Origin: Dimorphilus gyrociliatus
Taxonomy: Eukaryota > Annelida > Polychaeta > Dinophilidae
Assembly: GCA_904063045.1 (NCBI GenBank)
Contig: CAJFCJ010000017.1
Coordinates: 372,001-436,000 of the forward strand
Length of the DNA: 64,000 bases
Direction: 5' to 3'
Below, piece after piece: positions 34,171 to 46,902 of this stretch. Under the pieces are notes generated by a model, which saw nothing but the letters and a program-made list of their open reading frames with translations, searched no databases and was not told the origin of the DNA. Position 1 is the stretch's first letter. Each line of letters begins with the position of its first letter. The position numbers and the translations under genes are program-made.

Positions 34171-36947
34171 GGTTTTCTCCATAAAACAACGGAAATAAAA
34201 CCAAAAATTACAATAAATTACAATAAAGAATATTGACTTTCTTTTTATCTTGGAAAAAAGAGAGAAAGAGGAAAGAACCAGAGAAATTTATTCATTTGTG
34301 CTATGTAATTTATCTTTTTTGTTTTCAAATATCATATCAGTTTGTACTAATTATTAATATCTTTTAACATTTAATATCTTATAATTTCCTAACATCAGCT
34401 ATGAACGACTATTATTCATAAATGTAGAAAAAATATGATATGTTTATACATTCATTCTCTCTATGAAATATAAAGTAATGAAACGGCTAATAAACGTTAT
34501 TTATACTAATATATAGCTTATTCGATTCTCCTCGTTTCCTTGCATTGTGCTGCCATCTATCGACAACTGCAATAATTGACAGTCCCTTTCTAGCACCTAA
34601 AAGGATTGAGTATATACAGATAAATACATAGGCAAGAATATTATTAAATTCATTTAGTTAATTACTGTTTGATATAGCATGACATTTAAACAAGATTGAT
34701 AAAAAAGCTCATTATATTTTGGTTTAAGAGAGAAGGAAGATAAAGCGATTTTAAATGTATAGACTGACATCTGTTGGGTTTGTGATAAATGTCACGCAAC
34801 TCTTACAAAGAAATAGATAATGTTCCGTTATAGCAGAAATTAGGAGAAAGAGAAAGAGAGAAAGAAAGAGCAGCAGCAGCAGTAAGACAGAAACAAAGAA
34901 ACAGCGAAGGACAAACACACACACGCATAAGAATAGATTGCTAATTAAAGGAAAGAGCAAATTATAAAATATGTATTTCTACCAGTTTTATCTATATGTT
35001 CTTTTTACTGTGTAGTTGTAATTGAAAAATGATATGATGTGTAGAATGTTATTTATATCGTCTTAATTAATAGATACATAATGGACATATATATATATAC
35101 TGTATATATATAGTTTTGTATTGTATAGATAGATTATCTATATATATTATATACGTATGTAGATGTTTGTTTGTATATTTATATATATATATACGCATGT
35201 AATAATACGAATATTCATGTTCTTGTCAAGTTTATCGAGCACGTATTGAATATTTTTTATGACAGCAGTAAGGCTCCCTCTCTCTTACTCTTTGTCTATC
35301 CGTATCTCTCTCTCTCTCTCTCTCTCTATACCTGCTAATAAGTTACATATGATAACATATAATTCTAATAATAGTAATTTCAAACAAACATCAATAACTA
35401 TCAAGTATATTCAGGGAAATAAAACATCAATCGTTCAAATGAAAATGACGACTAATCTATTAATTTCTATGAGCACTTTATCCTTCCCTCTTTAGAATAA
35501 TAAGCTTAAATGTTAATATTTCAATATTTTTGAACATTTGTTATAGATATTCTATAAAAAAAATATCTATGTGTTTTGAAAATATGTAAATTATATTTTT
35601 TTAGTTATTGACGTAAAAGGAGAGTTAAAAATAAAATATCTCTATATAATAAAAATGAAAAGAGTATACAATTTACACTTTTTTTTTACAAACATAAAAA
35701 CAAATTAGTACAGGAATCATGATTCTTCTAAATACGTGCAGATATTGGTATATTCCATGTACGAGATTGAAAACAAAAACCTGTGGTTTATCAATCTATC
35801 AATCTAGAACGAAATGATTGATAAATGACCTGGATGTATAGGATTTTTATTGTTTAGTAATATCTTGTTTAATTTTTAGGGTAATTCCAAGTTTTAAAAG
35901 CTTTAAATCATTCAATGGTAATCAAAATGTCACAATTGGATTAACGAAATTGCATAATAGGGTACTATATTAAGATTGATTGATTGCGATATAGTGAAGA
36001 ATAAGAAGAATAGAATAATAGGAAAGTGTGTTTGAGGAAAAGTGCTTAGGGGAGGCGAATGGTTAACGTTGCAACAAAGAAAATGTAGGGGTAAAAGAAT
36101 CTTGCAGTATATCGAACAGTTGATCGTTTTCCTAAGAAGATTCTCAGACTTATCAGGCTCCCTTAATGCCCTTTAGCAATAATCAAAGGTAGAATTTCTA
36201 ACGCTTAACAAACAAGAGTGGTTTACAAATTAACCACTTCAGCATTTCCTATCCTAATAATGTTTGCACCGCAACAACGTAGTGTAAATAAGACATATAA
36301 AATAGCAAAAAATCACAGTTGATTTAATTGCAGTGCTCTCCTTGTGGAGATATCCTATTATTACTCTAAATTCGATATAACCTATTTACAGATTATGCTT
36401 TTGCCAAGGTGATGCTACTAAGTTGATTTACTTTTGTGAATTTTATAGGTAATCAATAAATAAAGTCGACTTTCTTCCCTAGGATAGAGATAAGGTAGCT
36501 CTCTCAACTACAATTGCAATGATTTTTATCTATCTCAATAGGATTATGAGAGGTTTATTAGGCGTAGTAAAAATATTTGCTTTCTACGTAATTGGGTTAT
36601 ATATTTCTTCCATTTCAGTCTATATTAGTGATGAGAATGTCATATATAGAGAAATTACCATAACCAATTAGACTACATTTTTTATTATTATAACGATTAT
36701 AACGATTATTCATCTAATGAATATTTGTGTTTTTTAATACTTCAAGGCATATGTCGATTTGGCCCAAGAGTTTTATTCCTTTCCCACATCAGCTTGTGCA
36801 ATTTACTCAAACATACAAAAGCTTCTTACATGGCCTTGTTACCAGCTTTGTCTTATTTCACTATTTACAAACTCGAACTGAAAGAGAGGGATATATACAT
36901 ACACAAACATGCAGACATTTGGTATATGCAGCATAGCTTCTGTGTTT

Positions 36948-36985
<38 letters not shown>

Positions 36986-39669
36986 CCTTTCTCTCTGTAT
37001 TCCTGCTCTCGCTGTTTTGTAGATAAGGTTATCTATTAATTGAGTTTGTCTAACTATATAAGTAGAATACTTTAGCTTTGATTTTGAAAGATGGTAAATA
37101 TTTATTAATAAATAATTTAGTGCCATCAGCACACAAACGTTAATGCACATATAGAAATTGAAGATGTTTGATTATTGACCATTCCCAATTTCCATCTATT
37201 TAGATAGAAAATGAAATTTAGATATGATTATTGATAAATTCTCTTTGTAGATTTTGATGAAGGGTATTCATGATCTGTTACTCATATATATCCTTCCACA
37301 TTCTTTCAATTCTTCTAAGCTGTGTGTATGCTTAATCTATTTCCTTTCATTATTTTTTTTTTCTACCCGTTGTCAGTATTTTTCCATCATTCATTTTCTG
37401 AAAATTTTCCATTAGTCTTTTAAATATATTTGACAAAGAAACATTTTTATCCTTACTTTCCTGTTTGGAAGCACTCATCTTATCAGCTAGTCTTTTGTAA
37501 ACTACTTTTAGCCTAGCTACAAAATTAGCTAGGCCTATGAAAACATATTACAGCGAGAACAGCCGGATTTGACAGATTTAGGCTTTTCGTATGAAAGCAT
37601 TAAAAAAAAAGAGTGAGAGAGTATGAGTAAGTGAGTGAGAGGGAGAGAGAATAAACTGAGTAACGAAAGACGATACAAAAAATCTTATCCGTCTAATTAG
37701 ACGCTTTTATTCATTAAAACGCTGCTAAAATCATTCATTAACTTTTCATAATTAACAAATTATACATAAAATTGACTCTTCGAAGATATTAGTTTAGAGA
37801 TCATCGACTTCAGTGACGAATAAACACCTTAAGAGTTTGTATATGCTTGAAGAAAATATGAACTTAAACATAAACTTTTCAAGTATAAATCAACATGTGC
37901 TAAATGACTAAAAGAAGATAAAATCCGTCTTCAACTTTCAGCTTTTTTTAATAACATATAGAAAAACTGGTAAAGATTGTTTCGTTGTAAACTTTCTATT
38001 TGATCTAATTGTTAAAACATTTCGAATCCATTAAGAATTTTAAGACGAGTTTCTTATCGAATCTCACATCATTAACAACCAAAAAGCCTCAATTAATAGT
38101 TAAAAAGCTCATGTCTTAAAACTAGACTAAAACTTTGTATTCCTTCAAGAAAGAAACATCCTAGTAAGTCTGCTGTCCAAATATCAAAACAATTATTCTG
38201 ATAAAGGTTTCTATTTGACTTTATTCAAAAGACAAGTTGAATTATTCATTAACTTATAAAATGTTTATACCGGAAGGAAGATTTTTTTTTTAAAATTCCG
38301 GTTTGTAGAATGTTATTAGAAACATTCTCTGGCGCCAAATAGATAGTATATACTGTATATTGTTAGTATTACGTAACAAATAGAATAAACTAAAATTAAT
38401 CAAAAGCCATAAGAATATAGTAAATAACTATGCCCTAATTTATATATATGATATACAAGTAATAAAGAAATTATTACCAATAAAAAAAAAAATCGTGCGG
38501 AAAAAGGAATTGGAATTGATCACGTTTAGGGTTTTTCTAACATTCTTGAGTTCTATATTGGCTAAATTATTTCAGGACCGGTTAGTACTTTCTGTCAGAA
38601 GTAAAATAAAATCCATACACTATATATATATATATAGATAGAGAGAGAGACAGTACATATCTTTGAGAGACGAAGAAAATTTCCACGGATGAGTTGTTTT
38701 CGGCGTTTCTCTTAGGAAATTGTAACTCTCTTTTTTTATCCCTACTTTAGAATATAACCTAGTTAGGGAAAACAATCGTTTTATTTTATAGAGGAATCTT
38801 TTTACATTACTGTCATTCATCTAATATGTTTCTTCCTGTCTTGGAATTAAAGGAGGAGGGAGAGGAAAGGAAAATATTTGAAAAAGCCTTGTATATATAT
38901 CCAAAGCGACCTCCGGCGTCCAATTAGGTTTCTTGCATCTCTAGTCTTCATTAATCCTTCTAGTTATTTAAATAAAGCGACGCTGCAAAAAGTTTGAATT
39001 TTCTACGACAAAGGTCAATTTCTCTTGACCTTAGTCTATTCCTCTTTTCGACTAGCTCAACTATGCATATTAGAACGAAACGTCATTTTATAATTATATT
39101 ATAATTCTATCTATTCTAAAGTGTACCGAAATTTTTAGACGCCTAGAACAGAGTTTATCATACCGATAGCGAATACTCGGGAAGATGTCAATAAACCGAA
39201 ATTATTCTCGTATAATTTTGTATTTACTACGCAATTGGTCAAAACTTTCTCATCTATGGGAACCGAGTAACGACGGGTAATTAAGTTCACAATTTGCACT
39301 TAGATTTTCCCTATCGTTCTTTTTTTTATCCACAGACTGTCTAATTATATCGCTTAATAATTGGCTTGCTTTTCCAATACTTCCAACTGGTTTAATTATA
39401 GGAATAAAAAAAAAAAGAAAGATTAATAATAGTTGCTGTACGATTTTCTTTCTTTCTTTGATAAAACTATGGGCGTCTCTTTTATTAAAAAACAATAACA
39501 TCAACTAGAAGCAACTAACAGTAAAGACCGTTACATGTATATATATTTATATATATATTCGTACGTGTACCGAAACTCGGTGTCTAATTATTGCCTATCA
39601 GAGAAGAAATGCTAAGAGGGATATTACTTAAAAACTATAGAAAGTAGGACAAGGAAAAGCACAGGAAAA
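34171..39669. other. 5.5 kb gene-free region between the CD36-like gene and Na+/K+-ATPase
   Basis: No coding exon is supported on either strand. The region holds AT-rich DNA, a CTCF-like core (GCCATCT at 34552-34558), (CT)n runs at 35304-35328 and 36948-36997, a TATATACTGTATATA-type word at 35091-35111 and again at 38346-38361, and TAGGCCTA at 37530-37537. Its right part is downstream of the Na+/K+-ATPase stop. The nominal reading frame across 36725-37039 depends on the (CT)n run and is not a gene. Confidence 0.55.
36948..36997. repeat. (CT)n microsatellite
   Basis: About 20 CT units with short interruptions. Confidence 0.9.
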
Positions 39670-42600
39670 TCAATAGTATGTTTCTTGTTCTATCCAGCTT
39701 CCAGGATATCTTCGTATCAAGTACTTTCTAACCTCGTCATACACGAAAATGGCCAAGGAGAACGGCATTGGTGGGATCCACCACTGGAATCTGAGCGGAT
39801 ACATTCTCAATCCCCTATCCAAACCTGGACAGTAGGCCAAGAAAGCTGCAAGAGATGTCTCGAAAAAGAGACCGAATGTTAAATGATTATTCAACATTCC
39901 CTGATGAACGATGGAGTTTCTTCTTGTCTTGCAAATACATAAATCGGCCCATTGTACAATAACGATACTGACGAAGAAAGCAGTATGGCATGTAAATTCT
40001 AGAACTTTTCTTTGAGCATAGGTCCATTCTTGACCATAAGAATCTTCTAAATCGTTAACACCCTTTGCGTCCCATTCTCGGCGAATACCGATCAGTCTCT
40101 TGGGCCAGAAACCATTTTCGCATAAAATAACGAAATAAACGAAAAATCCCGCAAGAGCTTGGAACATACCAATTTGACCATAAGCCATACCGATCAAACG
40201 ATGATTAACTAAATTGTCGCGTTTAGGATCTCTTGGTTGACGCTTCATTATGTCAGATTCGGCTTGTTCGTAGGCGAGAGAGATAGCGGGAACCAAATCG
40301 GTACCCAAATCGATACATAAAATGGTAATAGTTCCCAATGGCAACGGGATGTCTAGTAAAATGAAAAACAAGAAAGGCGAAATTTCGGGAATATTGGATG
40401 TAAGAGTATAGGCAATACTCTTCTTTAAGTTATCAAAGATAAGACGACCCTCTTCAACTCCTGTGACAATGGAAGCGAAATTATCGTCTAGCAAGATCAT
40501 ATCAGCGGCTTGTTTAGATACATCAGAACCAGCAATACCCATGGCAACACCAATATCAGCTTTTTTCAAAGCGGGGGAATCGTTAACACCGTCACCTGTT
40601 ACAGCTACAATTTGTCCTTGTCTTTGACAACCTTCTACGATAATCAATTTTTGTTGAGGAGAAGTACGTGCGAACACAATTTCGTTGTGATGTTGTAATA
40701 TACCGTCAATTTCGTAAGGGGTCATATCTCTTAAGTCTGTTCCATGGACAACGCATGCTTTGGCGTCTCTTGGATTAACTTCTTTAACATCAACACCCAG
40801 TCTTTGTGCAATATCTTCAACAGTTTCATTTCCTTCAGAAATAATACCGACACCCTTAGCAATGGCTTTGGCAGTAATCGGGTGATCACCAGTAACCATA
40901 ATTACTTTAATACCAGCAGAACGGCACTTAGCAACAGCATCTGGTACGGCAGCTCTCGGAGGATCAATCATAGACATTAGGCCAACAAAACGAAGTCCAT
41001 TTAATGGAAAGTTCTCTTCATCTGGATCGAAGTTATATCCAATTGGATAATCTTCAGCTGGTAGAGTGTAATCGCAAAAGCCCAAAACACGTTCTCCCAA
41101 ACCTCCCAATTCCATGTAAGCTTCGTTAAAGTTGCTCTTCCACTCTTCAGTCATCGGTAATTCTTCTCCCTTAACTAGAATAGTACTGCAACGGTCCAAA
41201 ATTCTTTCAGGAGCACCCTTCATAACCAATAAATAGCGAGGATCGTCTTTATCGTCAGTTTCGTGGATAGAAACTTGATATTTGTTGGTCGAATTGAAAG
41301 GAATTTCGCATATTTTCTTGTTACGTTTTCTGTAGTCTTGTACATTTCCAATGGATAATTCGCAACATTTCAACAAAGCAGATTCTGAAGCGTCACCGTT
41401 AGTTTCTCTCTTAAGGATCGGTTGACTTTCTTGGCCGGCTTTAAATTCGGCTCTGTTACAAAGCATCGCTACTCTGCTTAGAGCAAGGAAGGTGGAAGAA
41501 TCTCTATCAAATGCGGAGCCACTTTGGTCTTCAGTTGTATCAGTTTCAACGATATTATTATCGAACCACATATGTGCAACGGTCATACGATTTTGGGTAA
41601 GGGTACCAGTTTTGTCAGAGCAGATAGTGGATGTTGAACCAAGGGTCTCTACAGCCTCTAAATTCTTTACCAAACAATTTTTGCTAGCCATTCTCTTTGC
41701 CGTAAGCGTCAAGCATACAGTTACAGTAGCCAGAAGACCTTCAGGTACATTAGCTACAATGATACCGATAAGGAAAATAACGGCTTCCAACCAGCCATAA
41801 CCTAAGATAAAAGCAATAATGAAGAAGCTTATACCCAAAAAGACGGCAACAGCAGTGATAATGTGAATAAAATGAGCGATTTCTCTAGCAATCGGGGTCT
41901 CTCCCATTTCCAAACCAGAGGCAAGATTGGCGATACGGCCCATAACAGTTCTATCACCAGTGTTGATAACCATTCCTTTGCAGGTACCTTCGACAGCATT
42001 TGTGGAGAAAAAGGCTAGATTCTTAGTTTCTAATGGATTTTCGTGCGTAAACTCGGCGGAACGGCTTTGTGGTTCAGATTCACCAGTCAAGGACGAATTA
42101 TCGACCTTAAACCCATGAGCTGCGATAACACGTATATCAGCTGGAACTCGATCACCAAATTTCACTTCGACAACATCACCAACAACTAATTCTTCCGCAC
42201 GAACATTTAATTTTTGTCCGTCACGGATTACAATAGCAAATTGAGGTACCATGTTCTTAAACGAATCCATAATTCTTGATGATTTTGCATCTTGGTAGTA
42301 CGAAAAGCAACCAGTAACAACCACTACCACCGTCAGTACAATACCTAAGTACAAGTTATCGCCAGGGGCTTCTTCGTAAGTAGACGCTTGAATGGAATAG
42401 GCAACGAAACATAAAATGGCTCCAATCCACAGCAAAAGTGAAAAGCCGCCAAATAGTTGTTTGCAAAATTTAACCCATTCAGGCGTAGTTTTTGGTGGAG
42501 AAAGTTCATTTGGTCCATCTCTTGCCAGTACTCGTTTAGCTGTTTCAGAAGTCAAACCGCTATCAGGGTTACTCTCAAAACGAGCGTAGAGTTCATCGAT

Positions 42601-43025
42601 TGGAACTTTGTGCTCATCCAATTCCAACTCTTGCTTAAGATCGTCAAGTTCGTCCTTTTTCTTTCCTTTCTTGCTCTTTTTATCATTGCCTTTATCGGCA
42701 ACTGCCCGTCTGTACTCACCAGCTTCTTCGGCCTACAAAAAAGAATAGAAGAATGAAGAAATCTTATCTTATCGCATTTTTTTTCTATATTTAACTGATA
42801 ACGCCCCTAACTGCGTCAGGTAAATCGTTCAACAATTGATTCTCATGACATTGAGAAAAGTTTAAAGGGATACAATTGTATAAAGAAATGGAAATATGAA
42901 TAATAAACCGGAAAGATACAAATTAGTTCTAAGACTCGCAATAATAGTAACGCCCTTGATGTAGGACTATACTTATTCAACATTAAATGTTTCTTTAAAA
43001 CATAATCTCATACCTTGGAAGTCAT
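39670..43025 (-). CDS. ATP1A: Na+/K+-transporting ATPase alpha subunit
   Basis: Plasma-membrane P-type pump exporting 3 Na+ for 2 K+. Model: complement of 39670..42732 and 43014..43025, giving 1024 aa (human alpha-1 1023). The first coding exon is only MTSK, followed by a 281-bp intron. The Lys-rich N-terminus ([18 protein letters not shown]) and [14 protein letters not shown] are typical. Phosphorylation motif [10 protein letters not shown] near residue 370, TGES in the actuator domain (SLTGESEPQ), nucleotide-binding [12 protein letters not shown], and the hinge [19 protein letters not shown] and [20 protein letters not shown]. The first extracellular loop [16 protein letters not shown] keeps Gln and Asn at the two positions (111 and 122) that give cardiac-glycoside sensitivity. 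The C-terminus is WIEQETYY with the conserved double Tyr. The coding sequence is nearly intronless. Confidence 0.97.
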
Positions 43026-44954
43026 TTCCTATGTAAAGGAACGCTCGTAATAGAAGAATAAACACTTCAATAAGAAGCAAAAATTGACAAAATCGATATC
43101 AAGTTCTCCGCAGAGCTGAGCAGCTGCAGCCGTGGGCGTTCCAGATCGTCAAATAAATCTTATCTACATAGATTAGCGCATGCGTCGACGAAAAATATAT
43201 CACGTGACGGCGCTGCAATCAATATACAAGATAAGAACCAAACGGAAAATTTTCGCGATATAATATCGTGTAACAAAAAGTAAAAAATGGGCAAATAAAC
43301 CCTTAAGGGAGGCTGTCAAGGGATGAAAGAAGAAGGGAAATAAGGCCTAATAAAAATTAGGAACTACTTTATAGATTGTTTTATCCTAATTGCTCTCTTA
43401 AACGTTAAAAACAGGCGTTCTAAAAAGCTGAAAAGGTCGCGTACAAAATATAAAATGTCTATTGAAAAGTTCAAAAGCTACCACTAACAAAGGAGTATAA
43501 AGTCTAAACTGGAATGAAAAATTCCTCTCTCTCTCTCTCTCTCGCTCTCCCCTCTCCCCTCCTTCCTATAAACACTTTACAGCTTCGTAGGCCTTTTAAA
43601 TGTAAGAGTTTCGAATCTTTCGTCAACTTAACCTTGTCGGCACTAAATTTTATAGTTTCTGAGCAGAAGAAAAGAATGAAAGGAGAAAAGAAGAGAGGAA
43701 CTGGTAAGATACGGAAATTAAAAACAAAATAAAGCAAGGATACAGTGTAGGGAAAAAGCACACAAAAAGGGACATCAAATTCGATATTCATTAAGCATTC
43801 ACTTCATTTATTCCCCGCTATGCACAATTTCCAACCCTTATAGCACTTTTGCACAGCCTTATTACCATTATTATTCGTCTAACGAATTTGCCCAGTTTTT
43901 CTACTAATATTATCATTCCATAGAGGCTTTTTTTTATTGATATGTTTATATTAGTCTATTATTAAATATCATACTGTTTAGTAATACAGTACTGGAAAAA
44001 ACTGTAAATCCTTCACTTCTAGATTCCTCAGGAATCCAGAAGATTTATGATTTAAGGAAAGAAATTAGCAGCAAACTTAACTTTATGGAATATTCTCCAT
44101 GAACGGAACATGGAATAGGAAAACTTGATGAAAAAGACAACAATATACGTAGAAGAGTTTTCTATGAAAGAAAGGACTTTCTGCATTCTGCTAAGCTCAG
44201 AATGAAGGCAGAAGACTATGCTGCTACTTTACAAGACCATTTTGTTCCTTCCGCTCATTATTTATATGATTCAGAGGGTATTTTATAGAAAGGATGAAGC
44301 TCGCTATACATAGAGCTTTTAAAATATAAAGCTACTTAGCAGATGAAGGGATAGTGAAACTAAAGTATTAATATATTCATGTCCTTTAAGAGTAATATAT
44401 AATTGTAAAAAAATTTTTATTGTCTAGTTTATTCTTCATACTTAAGCCTATAATCTTCGTCATATCCTCCCAAGCATACTTTGTAATCAAGTATAAAATT
44501 ATTTAAATGGCATCGTTACTATATTCTCTTATCTGCCAACCTTCATGACCTAATCCTTTTACTTAGTTAATTTCCAGAAAACAGGTAACTTAATTTGTTC
44601 CCTAATGACCGAGAAAACGACCATAAGCACGTTCTCTCTTTTTTTATGCAATATACAACTAAGAGTCAATAATTAATTCTGGTTAAAATAGGAATTAATA
44701 TTGCAAAATCCCTTAACACAAAGAAATAGGCCTTGATACAAATCCCCGTTAATTCCCTTTTTAACATGGAAATACTATGTCAAGAGCAGAGTCTCAATTA
44801 CTTGAATTGTTTATTTTACAAATAATTTAGAATAAGGCATGTCTTTAATAAAAACAAAAAAGAGATTCAGAAGAGAGAGAGAGAGATAGGAATAAAAGGG
44901 AAAAAAATGTGAGAATAATAGTTTTGTACGAAATATTTGAGTATTCAATACTTT
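43026..44954. other. 1.9 kb intergenic, Na+/K+-ATPase promoter side, with a decayed open frame
   Basis: The first 250 bases hold the ATPase promoter region, with TCACGTGAC at 43200-43208 and GC-richer sequence around 43110-43190. AAGGCCTA is at 43342-43349 and a (CT)n run at 43527-43545. The piece 43940-44288 is described separately. No intact gene is seen. Confidence 0.5.
43940..44288 (+). pseudogene. possible decayed coding remnant interrupted by one TGA
   Basis: A frame stays open for about 160 bases before an in-frame TGA (44100-44102) and for 61 codons after it, ending TAG at 44286-44288. After the TGA it encodes a charged, protein-like sequence (GIGKLDEKDNNIRRRV, KAEDYAATLQDHFVPS). No family is recognised and there is no plausible start. 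It may be a fragment of an old transposon or retrocopy, or chance. Confidence 0.25.
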
Positions 44955-45509
44955 TCATTCAAAGTAAAATCCATATACAGCAGCGTAGGCTGACAAGGAG
45001 GAATTTTTGTAGGAAGCCGTTGCATAAGAATCGGTTTGTTGATTCGATAAACATCTGGAAGCTGTTTGCATAGATTGTCGACCATTTTGAGTGATTGTCA
45101 CCTCTGAAACAAATTTATAACGAGGAAATTTCATTGATTTGACTCTCTCTTTTAATATTTCAGCGATATTCTTTGCCAGTTTGCCACACATTGTTTCTTC
45201 GTAAGTTTCACCGGATAGATAATTTTCCAGAACTTCGGCAATAACCCTACTTACCTCTCCGCTACTAAACTTTTCACCATTTTTCGGTTCTAAGCGATAA
45301 GTATTTGCCAACCGAACCGGCATTTTCGGTACGACGTAGTCGCCGGTTCTTTGACTACCCGCGAGAGAAGGTCGCCTCATATTGTACATTGACATTTTTC
45401 GAGAGGGATCTATCACTCTCGACATTCTCCGATGAGGAGGTGCCAGGGAAGGAACATGGCTATCACTCGAATTTGAAATAGACGCTTTTCTCTTCGGTTC
45501 CGAATCCAT
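44955..45509 (-). CDS. Tctex1-domain dynein light chain-like protein (DYNLT5/TCTEX1D1-like)
   Basis: 184 aa, single exon, start at the ATG MDSEPKRKAS. The N-terminal 70 residues are Ser/Arg-rich (PSRKMSMYNMRRPSLAGSQR), with several basophilic-kinase-like RRxS sites. The Tctex1 fold begins at TYRLEPKNGEKFSSGEVSRV, continues LENYLSGETYEETMCGKLAK and the AEILKERVK helix, then the beta strands SEVTITQNGRQSMQTASRCL and the end SLSAYAAVYGFYFE, which matches the usual SLFAxAxVYGVYFE. The usual Trp in the SRCLW position is Ser here (RCLSNQQTDSY). Members act in cytoplasmic or axonemal dynein. Its position next to other ciliated-cell genes is suggestive only. Confidence 0.9.
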   Translation of the reverse strand: MDSEPKRKASISNSSDSHVPSLAPPHRRMSRVIDPSRKMSMYNMRRPSLAGSQRTGDYVVPKMPVRLANTYRLEPKNGEKFSSGEVSRVIAEVLENYLSGETYEETMCGKLAKNIAEILKERVKSMKFPRYKFVSEVTITQNGRQSMQTASRCLSNQQTDSYATASYKNSSLSAYAAVYGFYFE

Positions 45510-45673
45510 AATTGTCGATGGAAAGCGCAAGAGAGAAAAGAAAGAATTTCGGAAGAGTTAATAAAAAGCTCGTACGACTTAATTATCGCTCGCTTTTCAC
45601 TATAACAACGCGCATACAATAGGTATCTTATGAACTGTTCAACTATTGATTTATACAGTTGACCAATCCGCGC

Positions 45674-46813
45674 CTATTTATTCTGTAGTTGATAAGCAAC
45701 GATCGAATTGTCGCTTCTCATTTCGTTGCATTTATAACAAGGTAAAGCAGACCACATTTTCTTCGTTTGATCCTTGCCAACAGCGTCAGCATTCCATGCC
45801 CCCAAGCCTCGTAAACGCCTTATAATAGCATACTTATACTTGATTTTCAAGCTGTCTACATTATCGAACCAAATCTGATGATAAATCTTTTTAGCGTTAT
45901 TGAAATAAGTAAAGTAAGGCGATTCGGCGATTTTCTCCCAATGTACCGTGTAATTCTTACTGAAAGCGGCAATATCTTCGATATTTCTCTGACTTCCTGA
46001 AGCGTCACTACAATTTACCCCCCTAAATGGAACTTTCTTTATCCAACATTTTCTAGTTTCCACTTCGTATTTGATGCAGGGATAGTCGTAACCGTACCAC
46101 GGCACCCCTAGGACTAATTTTTCAATAGGAATTCCTATCTTGGAATATCTTTCTACTCCGTGAATGGTCGTATTCAAAGCTGAATTTGCCCACGCAATAC
46201 ATTCATCGTAAATTTGACTTCTTTCATCATATGACATGACAAATAGGAAATCAGTGCTAGATGCAATTCTAAAATAATCATAACAACGTTGATCAATGCA
46301 GTCAGGTGACCAAGCTACATCGAAGGTAATTTGTAATCTTGGATCGGCTTTTTTAAATACTCTATAAGTCTCCTCAACTAATTTTGATAATCCATCTTTC
46401 AAGTCAATCCTAGTTGACGATATTGCATCCTCAAAGTCGAAATTGATACCATCCAAATGTTGAGTCAGGGTAAACTTTAATTTATCTTGCACCCACTGGC
46501 TTCTGGCCGAGGAGTTGGATAATTGATTTGTCGGATAATTGGCTATCGAAACAACTCTGACACGTCGTTCATGGGCAAAACAAACCAACTGTGGATCATG
46601 ATAGCCAACTTCGACAACAGTAGTTAATGTTGTAAAATTATACGCCCTCCAATTGTTCTTTCTTAGGCTAAACATAAAAATCTCTTTACGATTTTCTTTT
46701 ACTGATACAGGCCTACATAGTTCCTCCCGGTCGCAATGGCAAGAAAAAGCTTTGGCGGTAGTAATTAGGCAAATTAAAAAAAAAGTCCTAAAAACAAATT
46801 TAAACGCCGACAT
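45674..46813 (-). CDS. CTBS: di-N-acetylchitobiase (lysosomal GH18 glycosidase)
   Basis: Splits the reducing-end GlcNAc of the chitobiose core during lysosomal breakdown of N-glycans. Single exon, 379 aa from the ATG MSAFKF (human 385). A signal peptide covers residues 1-22 (FFLICLITTAKA). The mature N-terminus CHCDREELCRPV matches the CPCPEPELCRPI of human CTBS. The GH18 catalytic motif DGINFDFE is at 121-128, with Glu128 as acid/base. Further matches: TFDVAWSPDCIDQRCYDY, DFLFVMSYDERSQI, LVLGVPWYGYDYPC, and KVPFRGVNCSDASG. An in-frame ATG 69 bases upstream (46882) would add a 23-residue extension with no signal-like start, so the internal ATG is preferred. GTCACGTGAT lies 28-37 bases upstream of the start. 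It lies only 89 bp after the calmodulin-like gene on the same strand. Confidence 0.95.
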   Translation of the reverse strand: MSAFKFVFRTFFLICLITTAKAFSCHCDREELCRPVSVKENRKEIFMFSLRKNNWRAYNFTTLTTVVEVGYHDPQLVCFAHERRVRVVSIANYPTNQLSNSSARSQWVQDKLKFTLTQHLDGINFDFEDAISSTRIDLKDGLSKLVEETYRVFKKADPRLQITFDVAWSPDCIDQRCYDYFRIASSTDFLFVMSYDERSQIYDECIAWANSALNTTIHGVERYSKIGIPIEKLVLGVPWYGYDYPCIKYEVETRKCWIKKVPFRGVNCSDASGSQRNIEDIAAFSKNYTVHWEKIAESPYFTYFNNAKKIYHQIWFDNVDSLKIKYKYAIIRRLRGLGAWNADAVGKDQTKKMWSALPCYKCNEMRSDNSIVAYQLQNK

Positions 46814-46840
46814 ATTAGGTATCATGTGATATGTATTGAA

Positions 46841-46850
46841 GTCACGTGAT
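46841..46850 (-). promoter_or_regulatory. CACGTG (CLEAR-like) box upstream of chitobiase
   Basis: GTCACGTGAT, nine of ten bases of the CLEAR palindrome, directly upstream of a lysosomal enzyme gene. Confidence 0.45.
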
Positions 46851-46902
46851 AAGGAAGTTATAAAGAAACCTAATGACGCCATCTACAGGTCTGAAAAATA
46901 TT

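Noticed and set aside
36725-37039. Overlapping frames on both strands around 36.8-37.1 kb
   Set aside because: They depend on the (CT)n run, lack splice sites and encode low-complexity Ser/Leu or Arg/Glu tracts.
39685-42756. Plus-strand frames opposite Na+/K+-ATPase
   Set aside because: Antisense shadows of a highly conserved gene.
44100-44102. In-frame TGA read as selenocysteine
   Set aside because: No selenoprotein family resemblance, no start context and no SECIS-like structure that I can identify.
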